Assembly: GCA_963565915.1 (NCBI GenBank)
Contig: OY751487.1
Coordinates: 4,526,001 to 4,590,000 of the forward strand
Reading direction: 5' to 3'
Length of the DNA stretch: 64,000 nt
Origin: Entoloma clypeatum
Taxonomy: Eukaryota > Basidiomycota > Agaricomycetes > Agaricales > Entolomataceae
Numbering within the stretch: the first letter of the stretch is position 1; the number at the start of each line of letters is the position of its first letter. The translations under genes and the position numbers were made by a program. Of this stretch, positions 32,721 to 45,461 are shown piece after piece. Under the pieces are notes generated by a model. That model worked only from the letters and a program-made list of their open reading frames with translations, ran no database searches and was not told the DNA's origin.

Positions 32721-34539
32721 CAGAGTGCTCCAGAGCCTTCAGGAGGAATGAATGAATGTATATTTGCTCCGTTCCTCGCACGCACACAAAAATTTCGTTG
32801 CAAAAAAAAACATTATCATTGGGATGACATTTCAGTGTCGAGCTATAGTACTGATTCAAATCAATGGTAATTCTGAGTCACCCTGAGTATCATCACAACC
32901 ATGGTTATGATTCCCTCAGCCAAAAACTCTCCCCCAGTAGCTACGGTCACTCATGGAATCCTCGAAAAGCTGTTACACATTTCCCATGGCAGGGCAGTGG
33001 TGAGAGACAAGGGGGGGTGCAGGAGCAAGCGACTCACAGGAAATAGCCACAGAGGCCTTCGGCATGCACCGAATCCCCACACCACCTCGTTGCCGCCTCC
33101 CGCTGTCTCCTTCTCGTTGCTGGTCTGTCATTCGTTACCACTGTCAGCCTGTTTGTAGCCTGGTCTTGTGGTCTTTGCGCACCCACTGTCTTCGCTGTGG
33201 TCCCACATTGTTTTTTTTGTCCGTGTCGCTCGTCGTTTCCCGTGCATCCCACTCGTTGTTGTTGTTGTCACCACCTTGATGTGGTGCATGGCTTGGGGGC
33301 ATTGGGCCATTGTGGGTTGGTCCGTGTGTTGTCGTCACTGGCCTGTTTGTCGCTTGTTCATTACTTGTCTGTCTGCCTGCCATCAGGTTGTTCCATCAGC
33401 AGAGACCAGAGGTTGGGCAGTTGGGGCTTACCGTCCATGTTCCTCATGTGGTGCTGGCCCATCGTTGTTTCCCACTTCACCTGTCGCCTGTCATTCCCGG
33501 CCTGACATCGCTGATGCTGTTGTGGTTAGTTACTTGCCCATCCCGTCCGTTGCTTGCCTGTGGTCTTCATCGCTGTCTCTTCTGCCTGTTGTGTTTCCCA
33601 CGGCCTCAGTCTTTGTCGTATTTGGTGCGTTCTGCGCGCGTTGTTGGGCATGCTGTGCTGAGTCGTGGTCTTGAGTCAGCTTTGGGGGAGGTGAAGCAGA
33701 AGCGGGGCATGGGAGAGGGAAGAAGGAAGATCAAGTGTCACGTAGCGGTTGATAAACCCCCGGGGTTTGCCGACGACACACAAACAAATACAGGACTTGT
33801 CGAAAAAAATTGACAAGTCCATTGCCGATGTTTGTTTGTTTGTTTGGCAGACCACGGCCAAGGGTTGATGTGGCCTCTTTCTCTCCCTCTCTCTCTCCCC
33901 GCTTTCCCCTCCCCTCTTTCCTCTCCCCTCTCCCAACACCTCACCACCGCCGAAGTCCACCACGCCTAACGCCGAATCAAGACCTTTTTTTCTTGAACCG
34001 CCCTCAATGCTAAACGCAACGTACCACGCCCAACGACACATGTGGACGACTAGATGGGAACACATTCAGGACACGAAGCGACATGAGGCTGGAAGGAAGG
34101 TAATGATGCTCGCCGACCACAAGGCCGACTCACCACTCCCAACGACATGCGGGGAGAACACATGATGACGACGGGCGGCAGGCAGGATGGTTGGATAGGA
34201 AATGATGACAGTGACAACAGGAAGCAGGGCGACACCGCCAGAGACGGTGGAGAGCAAGACCATAACCGATAGGCAATGGCGGTGGGCAGGAAATGGGACG
34301 GACGAGCGAGAGGGCAGGGGGGGATGACATTGAGCAGACACCAACCAACGGCAGGGGCAGGGCATGTCCTGTCATATGCGAACACGTAGGGTGTATTAGT
34401 ATTTCCACTGCAACATTATAATGTTACTACTTTTGTCTCTATGTTATATTATAATTCATTCTGAGTTCCCCACATTATGATACACATCTCTTGTGTATGA
34501 GAAAGACATGACCAAACCATTATAATACTACTGGGGCAG
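32721..34539. other. No gene recognised
   Basis: Open frames here are pyrimidine- or purine-biased, and I found no conserved motif. 33150-33660 is rich in TGCCTGT/CTTGT words and looks like degraded simple repeat. 33860-34000 is a CTCTCTCCC-type tract. Confidence 0.4.
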
Positions 34540-34720
34540 TTATATTATCAGGCTATGTCATGCTATGGCAGTACAGTATACTACAAAATGCTATATGACT
34601 ATGAAATGTTATGTGACTATGGAATGCTATTTAGCTACAACGGTACCACACTATGGAATGCTATGGAATGCTATAGGACGGTATGGCGCTCCACAATGCT
34701 ATGTGGTGCTATGACTTTGA
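34540..34720. repeat. CTATGGAATG-type short repeats
   Basis: Near-tandem copies of GGAATGCTAT and CTATG. It is the complement of the words at 32530-32720, so the two tracts may be inverted copies of one element. Confidence 0.5.
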
Positions 34721-34829
34721 GTGTGTTTGCTATAGTTTGGTTTGATCAAAATCACAGTTTGCTGATGTAGATATATCACTGAATTGTGAAAAAAGCGCAT
34801 GTTAATAGAAAGTGAACCTGTTAAGTAGG

Positions 34830-35545
34830 TGAAAAGTCGGGGCTTCGTCGGAGTCCGTTGGAGGTCGGACGAAGGACTGAGGCCGGAGCGGAACTCCGGG
34901 AATGCGGAGGAACGACGAAGGGGAGGGACGTGGCTTCAACGTATGTGTTGCGCCGCCGTTTGTTGGATAAGGTGTCCCAATTTCAGGAGGTCGGAGGAGA
35001 GGTTGGAGATGCGGAGGTCCTCGGAAAGATCTCGGTGAGAGACACGTTGACGTGGAAATGGTCGGACGACGTCGGAGTTGTGACTCGGACACAGTACTGA
35101 GCTCGTCGAAGGGTAACGATGGAGGAAGAGCAGTAGATGAGGATGTCGTCGGCGTATTGTACCACAGCGAGGATCTCTGGCATGAACGGGGAGTAGAGGA
35201 GTGAACTTTGTTGATATTCAAACTGAGGAACTACAGGTATGGTACAAGCTTAAATATCTAAATGAGATTACTTTACGGAGATGGTCGGAGTAGGTTCGGA
35301 GTTGTGGCGTAAGTTGCCAGCGACTGTAACGAACATCGGAGATGTCGGTCAACGGACCATGCGGAAAAGGCGATGCATAAGTAAACGGGAATATGAATAT
35401 GAAATGCATAAAGGCATGGAGTTATGAATATGAAATGCATGATGGCAACGTGCGGAGATGTGGAGGTAACGGATGTCCGGAAAGTCCGGAAAGTCGGAGG
35501 ACGATTGGAGTGGATCGGAGATTCGGAGACGGATATAACAGAACC
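34830..35545. repeat. CGGAG-dense region with a possible RT scrap
   Basis: The word CGGAG (and GTCGGA) occurs dozens of times over 700 bp, unlike the flanks. On the minus strand at about 35225-35120 a short frame reads FMPEILAVVQYADDILIY, with the YADD box of a LINE-type reverse transcriptase. Nothing else of an RT domain is readable around it, so the relic call is weak. Confidence 0.35.
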
Positions 35546-36133
35546 ACATAACAGATGTCTCTCGTTTTTTGGAGGATTGAAATAGACAGATATTTGATTA
35601 ATTCCACTGAAGGAATAGCCAAGATAATGCCTGGGTCAATAGGTAGACACCAATCTCATCAAAACTCTGAAAGCACCACAAAATCATTAATATTGGCACA
35701 TCTGTGGAACCGATTGATATCATCTTTCTTTTCCCTTGTTTGGTTTGCATATGGGTGGACTTATCCCAAGGCAATAAGACATATGATGCCCAGATCAGTG
35801 GGTGGGTCCTAATCTCATCAACAGCCAAAACACCACAGAATCATGAATTCCACCACAACTGCTGCACAGATCCCTTTAGTCTCTTTTGCTCCTTTCTAAG
35901 TGTGTTTAAAACTGTATTTGTACCATAAATAACATGGGTGATGTCTAGTTCCAATTCTACATCATAGCCCTCTCAAAACCCCAAAGCACACAAAAGGCAA
36001 TTTATTTCAGCATGACCGTGGGACATATTCCTCTCATCCTACTTCCATGTTATTTAGGATGTATATATACAGATCTTCACCACAGGAATAAGCCTGGGGC
36101 TGCCTAGTCTTACCTGGGCAAATGCCAGCTCAC
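35546..36133. other. AT-rich non-coding stretch
   Basis: Two loosely similar blocks (about 35620-35700 and 35760-35860) share CCAATCTCATCA- and CACCACAGAATCAT-like words, suggesting an old tandem duplication. No gene is supported. Confidence 0.35.
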
Positions 36134-37470
36134 TAGTGTTCGAAAGTCCAGTTTGAAAAACAAAATTAACCACTAACCAGACCAAACCAAACCAGTGGTT
36201 TGGTTAACCAACTGGTTTGAGTTAATCAGATTCAGACATACCACTGGTTTATGTTAATCACTTTTGGAAAAAAAATTTAACCAGGTTTAACCGGTTTAAA
36301 CTGGTCTAAACCAGTAACCTTGAGACAAAGCAAGAGGTCATATGAGCTATTGACATAGAAGTCAGTCTATGGAAACTACTCTCTCACTCATATGGAAATG
36401 ACAGAAAATAAGACAAGACCAATGGGAGACTGGTCCCACTAGTCTCGCCAATCTTAAATTATAGAACAAGACTGGTCTAACTACAGTAAATACAGAAAAA
36501 AAAACCCTGTGTCTGTCCCACTCCCCAGCCCCACAATTCATGCGCGCATGGACGGCATTGAGCGCGAGTGAGGCCATTGGGCATTGGGCGCAAGTGACGT
36601 TGTTGGGCGTTTGAGTGCAGATCATTGGATGTGAGTTGGGGGGCCATTTGGCATGAGAGACGGGCGTTGGGGACGAGTGGGGACTGTTGGGTGTGAGTTG
36701 AGGTGGTTGGGCACAAAAGATGGCTTTCAGGCACGGGCAAGGAACTCCATTGGGGGCGAAAGGAGGCCGTTGGACATGAGAGTGGGCCCTTAGGCACGAG
36801 TGGGAGCTGTTAGGCATGAAGGGAGGCCATTGGTCATCAGTTGGGGTCATTGGGCATGAGAGACGGGTGAGAGACACCATTGGGGGCGAAAGGAGGCCAT
36901 TGGATGCAAGTAGGGGTTGTTGGACGCGAGAGTGGGCCATTCAGTGCAAAGGGAGGCTGTTGGGCATGAGGACGGGACATTGTGCACTAGAGGGGAGTGT
37001 TCAGCGCTTGAGAGGGCCGTTGGGGGTGAAGGGAGGGCATTGGGGGCGAGTGGGTGTGAGACAGGGTGGTTGGACATGAGAGATGGGCGAGGGACACCAT
37101 TGGGGGCGAAAGGAGGCCGTTGGATGCCAGTAGGGGTTGTTGGACATGAGAGTGGGCTGTTGGGCGCAAAGGGGCCCGTTGGGGGAAAGTGGGGGCCGTT
37201 AGGCATGAAGACAGGACGTTGCGCGCTAGAGGGGGGTGTCGGGCGCTTGAGGGGGCACAAAGGGAGGCCGTTGGATGTGAGTGGGGGCCGTTGGGCACTA
37301 GAGCGGGGCATTGGGCGCTTGAAGGGGCCAGTGGTGGCCAGATGGAGTGGAGGTGGGGGGAATAAAGAGTGTGGGAAGGTTTGGCAGTTGACTTATGGTT
37401 CAACTTTTGGCAATTGCCAAGCATGCTCGGCAGTCAATGCCGAGCGATGCACGTCGTTGAAAATTGTGCC
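36134..37470 (+). mobile_element. Composite minisatellite element E2
   Basis: Starts TAGTGTTCGAAAGTCCAG; a block of AACCAGT/GGTTTAAAC short palindromes to about 36320; an array of about 40 units of about 20 bp with a consensus like GGGCCGTTGGGCGYGAGAG (36540-37335); then a tail with GGTGGCCAGATGGAGTGGAG. The palindrome TTGGCAATTGCCAA is at 37407-37420 and a perfect 8-bp hairpin GCTCGGCA..TGCCGAGC is at 37425-37445. Predicted proteins of 100-200 residues in the array on both strands are repeat artefacts. No transposase is encoded, so it must be non-autonomous if mobile. Confidence 0.7.
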
Positions 37471-37559
37471 CTCCATCACAGAATTGGAGGAAGCCTGGAT
37501 TGTCCAGATGTAAATTATCATTGGTCACAATTTTGTTGCTTACATCTACTCAAATATAT

Positions 37560-38275
37560 TCTCTGGAAACTGAATAGCTGATCGGCACCCAATGATATGT
37601 GAACATCTGAAGTCATAAGTATGCTTACAGTGTCAAAAGATGTCAAGTACATAGGAAAGCCATCCCTTGAGAGGTCTAGCATTGGCATCACATTGTTACT
37701 TGAATATTATACTTGATGATTGAATGACTAGTTGACATTTGATTATATGTGATGATTTGGAGTTGTAACTATGCTTTCAATGTTGAAAAATGCAAAGTAA
37801 GTCAGAGAGCCAACCTTGGATGAGATTAGCATCAGTATTCTATTGTTACATAAAGACCATATCTGACAATTGAATGGCAGATTGGTACTTGAAGATCTAG
37901 AGTCATAAGTATGCTTTCAAAGTTGGAAAATGTAAAGCAAGTAAGAAACTCGACTGGGATGGGATTAGCACCAGTACCATGTGGCTAAATGAAGATCATA
38001 TCTGACAACCAAGTGACAGGTTGGTGTTCAATGATATGTTCAAAGCTGGAGCCCTAAGTATACTTTCAAATTTTAAAAGAAGCCAGCCCTGGGCAGAACC
38101 AGCATCACTACCATCCCAGCACACAATGACCATACCTGACAATTAAACAACAGTATGTTTTTAATGTTGAAAGACATAAAGCAAGTAAAAAAGCCAGTCC
38201 TGGACAAGATTGGCACTGGTGTGATATGGAAACATGAAGGCCATATCTGATATTTGAATGACTAGTTCATCATGA
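37560..38275. repeat. Degenerate satellite, about 150-bp period
   Basis: The landmark (A)GTCATAAGTATGCTTTCAA recurs at about 37611, 37761, 37911 and 38051, and partially near 38150. It is accompanied each time by CATATCTGACAATTGAATG and GCAAAGCAAGTAAG-like words. This gives four to five diverged units of 140-150 bp. Confidence 0.7.
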
Positions 38276-38770
38276 ATTTATCACCTGGAACCCCACCTTT
38301 CATCATCTCCCAAATATCTCGCTCAATTCTCACTCTATAGATACCAAACTTGAGATACTGCCTAGTACCATCCCTGACATATTCCAGATGTCTTTTGGGT
38401 GTCAATGTTATAGCAAGGATGAGAAACAGGGACTTGTCACACAAGTTGCAGACTGCTGTTTCAACAGCCTGTCATCAGTCACCTGATGAACAAGGTGATC
38501 TTTCTGGTGCAAAGTATGTGTAATGCAACCACGACCTTCCAAACTGCAGAGCAAGAATATTAAGGCAATCACTACTTCCAGTCTATACCTTATTTGTCTG
38601 AATTGTTGGGTATACTTAATACAGTTTGATGGTCTTTTTATATAATACTGATCACAGAACTAGCATGACTTCCCAAATTTGGCATGAAAATACTGATAAC
38701 CTATGATCTCAGCTGCTTCCTCATATTCCGCCTGTTATTGAGCTGGGATCAGTGTTTTAATCATGTTTTG
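38276..38770. other. No gene recognised
   Basis: A 60-residue minus-strand frame at 38444-38262 has no recognisable motif. The rest is AT-rich. Confidence 0.35.
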
Positions 38771-38774
38771 GGGC

Positions 38775-39420
38775 GACTTGTACTTCTGATCAAGCTACAA
38801 AAGCGAAGATGCAGCCTGCAGAGCTTGGATAATGCCCAGCACAGCTATGCGGGTGCGACGATGGCGATGTCTGATGGGTTGGGTTTCCTTTCGGGTTGGC
38901 CGAAGGTTCTGCCCTGACACCGAATCGATTCCGCACATCCGATGTCAACACAAGAGAATGCCTTGGTGTTCAAGAACATAAGTTGCATTCAACAATTGGA
39001 GCTCTGACGGCTGATCGATGATCTTGTAGAGACCCGGCAGAATTAGAGGCCATACCAGGATATTGCCTGTGGGTGAAAAGATTTGATTTGGTCAGACAAA
39101 TTGAAGATAAGGCAACGATGGGATGCACCAAGAATTTCTACCATTCCTGTCAGAAAGGGACGGGCTTACAAGCCTACTGACATTTGGGGACGATGGAAAA
39201 TGCTATCATGAAACCTGTACAAATGATCATGCATGTTGGTTTGTTTGCCAATCGATAAAAGAGAAAAAGGATACATACACCATGGCCAACAAAGTGCAAG
39301 AACAGATCCTATACACAGTGCATACCATCATAATGCCGGCAAGGGAGCACGTTTTGCAGGGCATCATTAAAGTGCGAGGCGGTGCCGTGTTCGAGTTCGC
39401 CCTATGCCGCCATTGAACCA
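38775..39420 (+). repeat. Dispersed repeat R, plus-oriented copy
   Basis: About 85-90% similar by eye to the reverse complement of 51865-52445. The shared parts include GAATGCCTTGGTGTTCAAGAACA, frames containing FDLVRQIEDKA-like and TMANKVQEQILYTVHT peptides, and CGAGGCGGTGC at the end. The shared peptides hint at an ancestral gene with introns, but neither copy keeps one open frame. Function unknown. Confidence 0.6.
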
Positions 39421-39464
39421 TTCTGGTCAGCTGGTTGAATATTATTTTATCTTGCCTGGAAGAC

Positions 39465-42400
39465 TTATGCGCTCGGTACTACTGTATATGAATCACAAGT
39501 TCCAAATGCTCTGATATGATTCGCGTAATCGCCCAGTGTATGGAATTTATATGTCGTTGTTGTGAAGGGTATCTCCCTTCTGCTTTTTGTGAATGTTTCC
39601 GCAGGTGCTGTTTGTTTCCCTTTTTTCGATTTACTCGCTTGCTTCGCCTTCGCCCGCTGGTGTTTTTCTGCCTCTTTAGGCAATTCATAGGTTCGATAGG
39701 CAGAGCATACTTTAGTTGAAATTCCCTGACTTTCTTCCCCAGGAGTGTTGTGGTTTCTTCGAGTTTCTTCATTGTGATGTCGGTGTGCAGTCAAAGTTTA
39801 GCCAGAAAGTGCCAAGAGGCATATATGAAAAGGAGATTCAGCACAATTTGGTTGTGTGAATCTGGGAAAAGCCCATCGAAAACTGGTATTGCGCACTTAG
39901 CATTATTCATGAACCCTCAAATATAAGGGGAGGAATAAGTAGTTTCTTACTTGCAGAAGATTTTCGTAATCACGCGCAGCCAATTTCTTCATTTCTGAGG
40001 CATTGGTACCAAATCTGCATATCACACCGCGCCCAAACGGATGAATTTGACAATATCTTTGATTTTTCAAGAAATGATTGTTTGATAAGTAGAAATGACA
40101 TACCGGGAGTCCATTTCGTAAAATTTTGAGGGATCAATTGCATGGAGCAGGCGAAGAAGGTGAACAAAAAGGGATTTCCATACGCCGAGCTTGAATTTGT
40201 GGAGAAGATCAACAGCAAGCATTTCAAAGGAATTGAATCCAAATTTTCCAAGTTGCTTCGAAAATGCGCTCTGAAATTGAAGGTTAGTTTATCTTCTCAT
40301 TGAATTCAAAAATTACACACACTTGTCAGAACCAGAGACTTCACAGCAAGAACTCTTTCCACAGCAGCACTGTTGACAGCAAAATTTTTCGGACCATAAA
40401 CATGATGTCGTGCCATTTCGATAGAGTAGTTGTCATCAATGCGTTTTTTAGTGTTATGAATGTCCACATCTCGTTTTCCTCCCATCATACAGTAGGTATC
40501 TTCAACTTAGGTATGAGACAGCGTGGGCAAGGATAACTTCCATTTTGCTGAATTAAACCAATAAGGACTCTAAAATAAAAGAAATCGGAAGAGCAAATAA
40601 CCTGAAAAAAACATGTCTCACTTTTTGATATAGTCGGCAGAGTATGTGACCACTCTGGGATAAAACTGCCAGATTGTCTTGTCAAAGGCCATGAGTATTC
40701 CGGTTTCCCACACATCAATGAATTCATCATCAAGAATTATTTCCCATTGGGCGTGGAATACTTCCCGATTGCAGTGTGCAAGCAGCGCAGCGGGCGGCAC
40801 TTTCCCCTTTGTCCACCATGTTGTGACAAAATCGTTGAAAGCATCTGGTAGCTGTTAAATCCATGGTCAGGCCAATTTCAAGGAAGATTGAGTCGAAAGC
40901 TCACTTTCTGAAAATACGCTATGTGGCTGCAGAGTTTTGCGCTGGGTTTACATCGCTGATATTTGGAGTCACTCCCAAAGAACATGTAAAGTGGCCAAAG
41001 TTTTGCTTGGCCAAAAAAAGTCAGATACATCGAGTCTGACCAGAACATTAAAGGCAAGATCGCTCGTGGGGCATTACAGCCAGGCACCGGGACAGAATCC
41101 TGGAGTTCATGGTGCAACTTGAGGAGCTTATCCGAAGTATACATTTTGCCATACACTCGGATGGCTTCCAACCTGCTACCTCTTTTCCATAGAAGTTCAT
41201 GCGGCTCGAAGTGGAAATGCATCTGCAGTGGCCTTCAACTGTTCCTTGATGACTGAAACCAATGATTGGTGATAGAAATGACCAGAAAAGTAAGGACGTG
41301 ACCCAGGATGGCCAGTTAGCTGGTGGAACAGAACCTGTATAGTGAGTGGACTGCATTTCCAACCGTCATCCATCCATTCCGGTTGAGAATTCCCTTCAAA
41401 GGCATGTCCAGATGATGCTAATATTGCATTAATGTTCGACCATTTCGTTTTCTTTACATCTTCAACATTGAACTTGGGATGACTAATAATGCCAATGAGA
41501 TCCTTGAAATTTCTCTGTGACTTTTGAACACCGTCGTCCCAGTACCATTCGCCAAGGAGAAAAGAACTTATATTTTCGTAGGGAGCAAAGGATGTTCTTG
41601 TTTGAGAGTGGAGGGTGAGGAGTGATTGTTCATCTTTGTCGTCTGAAGGTGCGTTGACAAAGTCTCGCAGAGTAAGACAGTCATCTGCACTTCGTGCAGG
41701 GAACTGGGAACCAGAGTATCTTTTAAAGAGTCCGAACGTGTTGGTTGATGTCGTGAAGTACAATAAACTCGTAGGCCTTGGAGATGCTCCAGGCTCTGAG
41801 ACAGGTGACGGTTGAGTAACTTCTGGGATATCTGGGCCCTGAACGAGTTCTAGAAGGCAGAGAAGATGTCATCTGAGTTAAATGAATTTTCAAAAAAAAA
41901 GTGGGTAAAACACTGACTGTGAGGTATGACTTGAGGGAGTACATCACAAAAACGCAGCGGCGGGTTCTGGTTTCTCTTTGTTTTGCACAAGGCAATCGGT
42001 ACTTCCAGGTCCGCTCTTTCATCCCGAGGAGCCTTAAAGAAGACCATTGCTTTAGCTGGGTAATTGAAACAAAACTTCATCCAATACATACCGAGTTGCT
42101 AGTCACTGCCGTGGTATCAAAACCCCCGTCATGGACGACTAGTGGGACTATGGATTCGTTGGACTGTGAGTTGACATTGGGGCCTAGCACAAGTGACGGA
42201 TTTACCTGAAATTTCGTCAGTGTCAAAACCCTGGCCTTGAGTCGGCAAGTACGTACGTCTGCCGCTGCTTGGAAAGCCACTGAAAGCTGCGGCGAAGGAA
42301 GTCGGTGGAGAAATGTCAAGTTGCGACGTGATGGAGCTTCTGAATATTTGACTGAGCCTCGTCAAGGTACTGCTTCAAGGTGGCTCCAAGGTGAACGTTG

Positions 42401-42700
42401 GCCGCCCAAGCTTCCTCAATCTCCCTACGGTACAGTATGAAGTCCTTAGGTTCCTATATCAATAAGTGAAAAATTGGTTAGTCAGGCGAATAACCAAAAT
42501 CGGTATGCTTGCCATCTTCTCGTAAGTGGGGAGATGGGTTATTGGGCGTGGTCTTGGAAGAATGTGAATAGGTTCTTGGTCAGGTGCGCATGATACAAAC
42601 ATCCTCGCGGGTGCCTCATAGTACAGGATGTTCTGCCTGCTGGCCGATTCCGTCTTCATATTCGTGGGATTCATGTCTTGCCAGATTTTGATGAACTTGA
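39465..42700 (-). pseudogene. Plavaka-type (CACTA-class) transposase relic
   Basis: Minus strand. The N-terminal part includes NIYGLF-like TNTFGLFKRYSGSQFP (41740). Then SFLLGEWYWDDGVQKSQRNFKDL (41560), HFHFEPHELLWKRGSR (41220), ILPLMFWSDSMYLTFFGQAKLWPLYMFF (41070; catalytic Asp in WSD), LDDEFIDVWETGI (40720), YPRVVTYSADY (40650), PCPRCLIPKLK (40520) and the C-terminal TTYKFHTLGDYANHIRAFGTCDSYT (39570). These are Plavaka landmarks in correct order. A +1 frameshift lies near 41215 between SVIKEQLKATAD and FHFEPHE. Other breaks may be introns. Upstream coding (42680-41830) is less certain. No terminal inverted repeats were located. Confidence 0.75.
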
Positions 42701-42729
42701 ATGACTACTTCATGAAAACAAGGGACTTA

Positions 42730-42820
42730 CAGGTGGATGGGGAGATGGTGGGGGTACGGAAGCAAGAGGGAAGGCGTGCGAAAGCGCTGCTGAGTTGGCT
42801 GACATACAGGAATAATCGTT
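42730..42820 (-). repeat. Detached copy of the VSQLSSAF exon module
   Basis: The minus strand encodes VSQLSSAFARLPSCFRTPTI followed by a GTAAGTCCCTT donor. It is the same module that opens the Spt5-like copies at 22756, 48510 and 48733. Here it lies directly upstream of the Plavaka coding region and in the same orientation. Confidence 0.65.
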
Positions 42821-42839
42821 GTCGCCGGCTATGAGTGAC

Positions 42840-43340
42840 CAGGTGTTGCAAAATCACCTACATAGTTATGCAAAATTTCCTCAATCGGCGCCTTCCCGCA
42901 TTCTGAGCAGCTGATGTCTCATAGATCGGGAATCTTTGGGCACTTTAGGAGACCACTCTAACTTCGATCCATGAAATTTATGTCTCTCAATAAAATCAGA
43001 GCTCAAAAACCATGAACAACTCCCACCGCCAAATTACTGAGGCGGAGACAGAAAATGTGGCGTGACCTTCAATGAACGTGACGGATTTTGCATAACCTCG
43101 TAAAAATGGTGTGCCAACTTCCTTGCTCTGCTATTATTCTCATCACCACAAATTCTCAAGATTAAGTGGAGAGTATTGAAGCCAGGAAGCTAGGCTGTAC
43201 AACGGTAAAAGAATCAAGTCATTTGAGGCAGTGGATGTAGCACGATAAGCCTCTTTAAAAAGTTTTGCAACCCATAGTACCTCGTGACATACAAGGATAT
43301 TAAGGGGTCTGTTTCTATGATGGGCCACAAAAGAGTCACC
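42840..43340. other. LINE target region, left part
   Basis: No gene is recognised. Together with 45478-46090 this was one stretch before the LINE insertion. Confidence 0.35.
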
Positions 43341-45425
43341 GCATGGGTAAATCAGCCTCGGGTTTGCGCCCTTCACCGGCGACTCCCCTCTCGTCCCCAA
43401 GACCTTCTGGAGGTACTTGGGCTTCTTCTTCGACCGCAAGCTACTCTTTACTGAGCACGCGAAGCGGTATGCCACTAAGGCCTTCTCAGCAACGGGAGCC
43501 TTACTATCCCTGGGAAACTCAGTCCGTGGACTCACTCCCAAACACAAACGCACCCTGTACCGATCGTGTATTTTGCCGATCGCGCTATACGGTGCTAATC
43601 TTTGGAACTTCGACGGCGCCCGCAACAAGGGTGTCGTCAAGTCTATCTCCAAAGTCCAAAGACGCGCAGCGTTATGGATCTTGGGAGCCTTCCGTACCAC
43701 CCCCACAGGGGCGGTCGAAGCACTTGCTGGCCTGCCTCCGGTGCACTTGCACCTCAAGAAGCTCTCCTGCAGAAACCGTGTCCGCATGCACTCCCTTGCA
43801 CCCAGACACATGACCGTCATGGTATGCGACGAGGATGACCCCTCCAAGCGCCCGTGGTACTCCCCGGAGTTTATGTACAACCTTAAATCCCCCCTCGTTG
43901 ATATCTGGGCATACCGTGCAAATGTGACTGTCCCCTTATCGCCCTTTAATAACTACAACGAACCAGGAAAACGCGTCCTCGACCGTTTCCCTGAACGCGT
44001 AATTCACGACATCACCCTTATCCGCGGCAAGACCGCTAAGGACCGTGCCGAAGCCAGAAAGGCGCGCCTCATCACCCTTAACAAGGTGTTTGACGCCAAC
44101 ATCTGCTCCAACAAAGCCGCCGTCATTGTCACTGACGCGGCAGTTCCCTCCCTTTCGTCGGGCCACCAAGCTGTTGCAGCCTGGGAAACCTGGCACAAGG
44201 GGCACTCCATCGACAAAGACTGGGCGGCCGGCGGCCTCGCAGTCTCTGATGACACTGAAACCTTAGCTATCGGACATGGGTTCTTGAACCTGGTCAGTCT
44301 GCTAGGGGGTCTCTCTCAGCTGGAAGTAATCCACATTTTCACCGACTCTGTCAACGCCATCCGGCGCGCCACAGACCCGGATCTCCACTCCTCGCAGGCA
44401 ACTGCACTTGCTATCATCAGCAACCTGATTCCTTGGTTTGAGGAACCTGGTCTGAATTCCAAGGTCATCTTTCACCATGTCCCCGATTCTTCGGACCATG
44501 GATTCGAACCTCACCGTGCAGTGCATGACTTCGCCTCCTCGATTCGCATTGAGTGTGGTGAGTCGGCCTCCAGATCCCTTGACTTCAACACAAAGCAATT
44601 CACGGACGACATGCTCGGGGACTGGGACAGTCTGTACCAGTCCCCCAAGTATGTCGGCCGACACTATCAATTCCCGAGATCGTGCGTCAGACGCCAAGAC
44701 CACGCTCGGGCCAAACGTATGAAGCCGTCCCATCTCAAGGGCGGTACATGGCTTAAGGATGTGGGTCACTCCCAATCCCTCACGGCACAAATGGTCCGCG
44801 GCCTCACCAGCCACGCCCCAATTGGCCACTATAGACATAGGTTCAACATCGGTGACAAAGTTGAACAATGCGACTGTGGTCTGGGGTCCGTTGAGGACTT
44901 CGCCCACGTTTTCTACAAATGTCTACACCACCCCACCAGGCCGCCAGACATGCCCACCTTCTCGAGGAACCCCCCCACCTGGGACGTCTTCGGGAAATTT
45001 ATCATGGATAACCCAGGGGCATTTGCCTTCCGGGATCGTCCAATGCCCAACACAACCGTTGGCGGTAGTCGCGTGGTAGCGCGCTGGGTTCAAAGGGGTG
45101 CAGCCCCCTCTGGCAAGCGAACGCGATCGAAGGATAAGAACCGCACAGGCGCTTCTTTGGGGGGCAGGGCGCAGACACCCCCCAGCGCCGCTAACGGCCA
45201 ACCTCACAAGGTTGGAGTGCTCTTGTATCGCGCGGCCGAATACTCGGGTGCGCATACTAACGCGTTTGTTTATAACAAACTCCCCCGTCCTGGCGCGAGG
45301 ACTCAACAGCTCGACGGAGCTTTGCGCCGCTTGTTCTTCTTGCGTACGTAGGTCCTCGGACCGATGTAGTTTACTCTATGTCAAGCGGACTGTACCCTTA
45401 GTATACCGCTATACAAATTGTGGAA

Positions 45426-45461
<36 letters not shown>

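Noticed and set aside
33064..33813. Overlapping plus-strand frames of 100-170 residues
   Set aside because: Three overlapping frames of biased composition in one stretch and no conserved motif; simple-sequence origin is more likely.
37425..37445. Helitron 3' hairpin
   Set aside because: A strong hairpin exists, but no CTRR end follows at the usual distance and no TC start or Rep/helicase is present.
36362..37513. Several long open frames on both strands
   Set aside because: They are repeat artefacts of the 20-bp minisatellite: Pro/Asn/Ser-rich peptides with the same period, no start context and no family.
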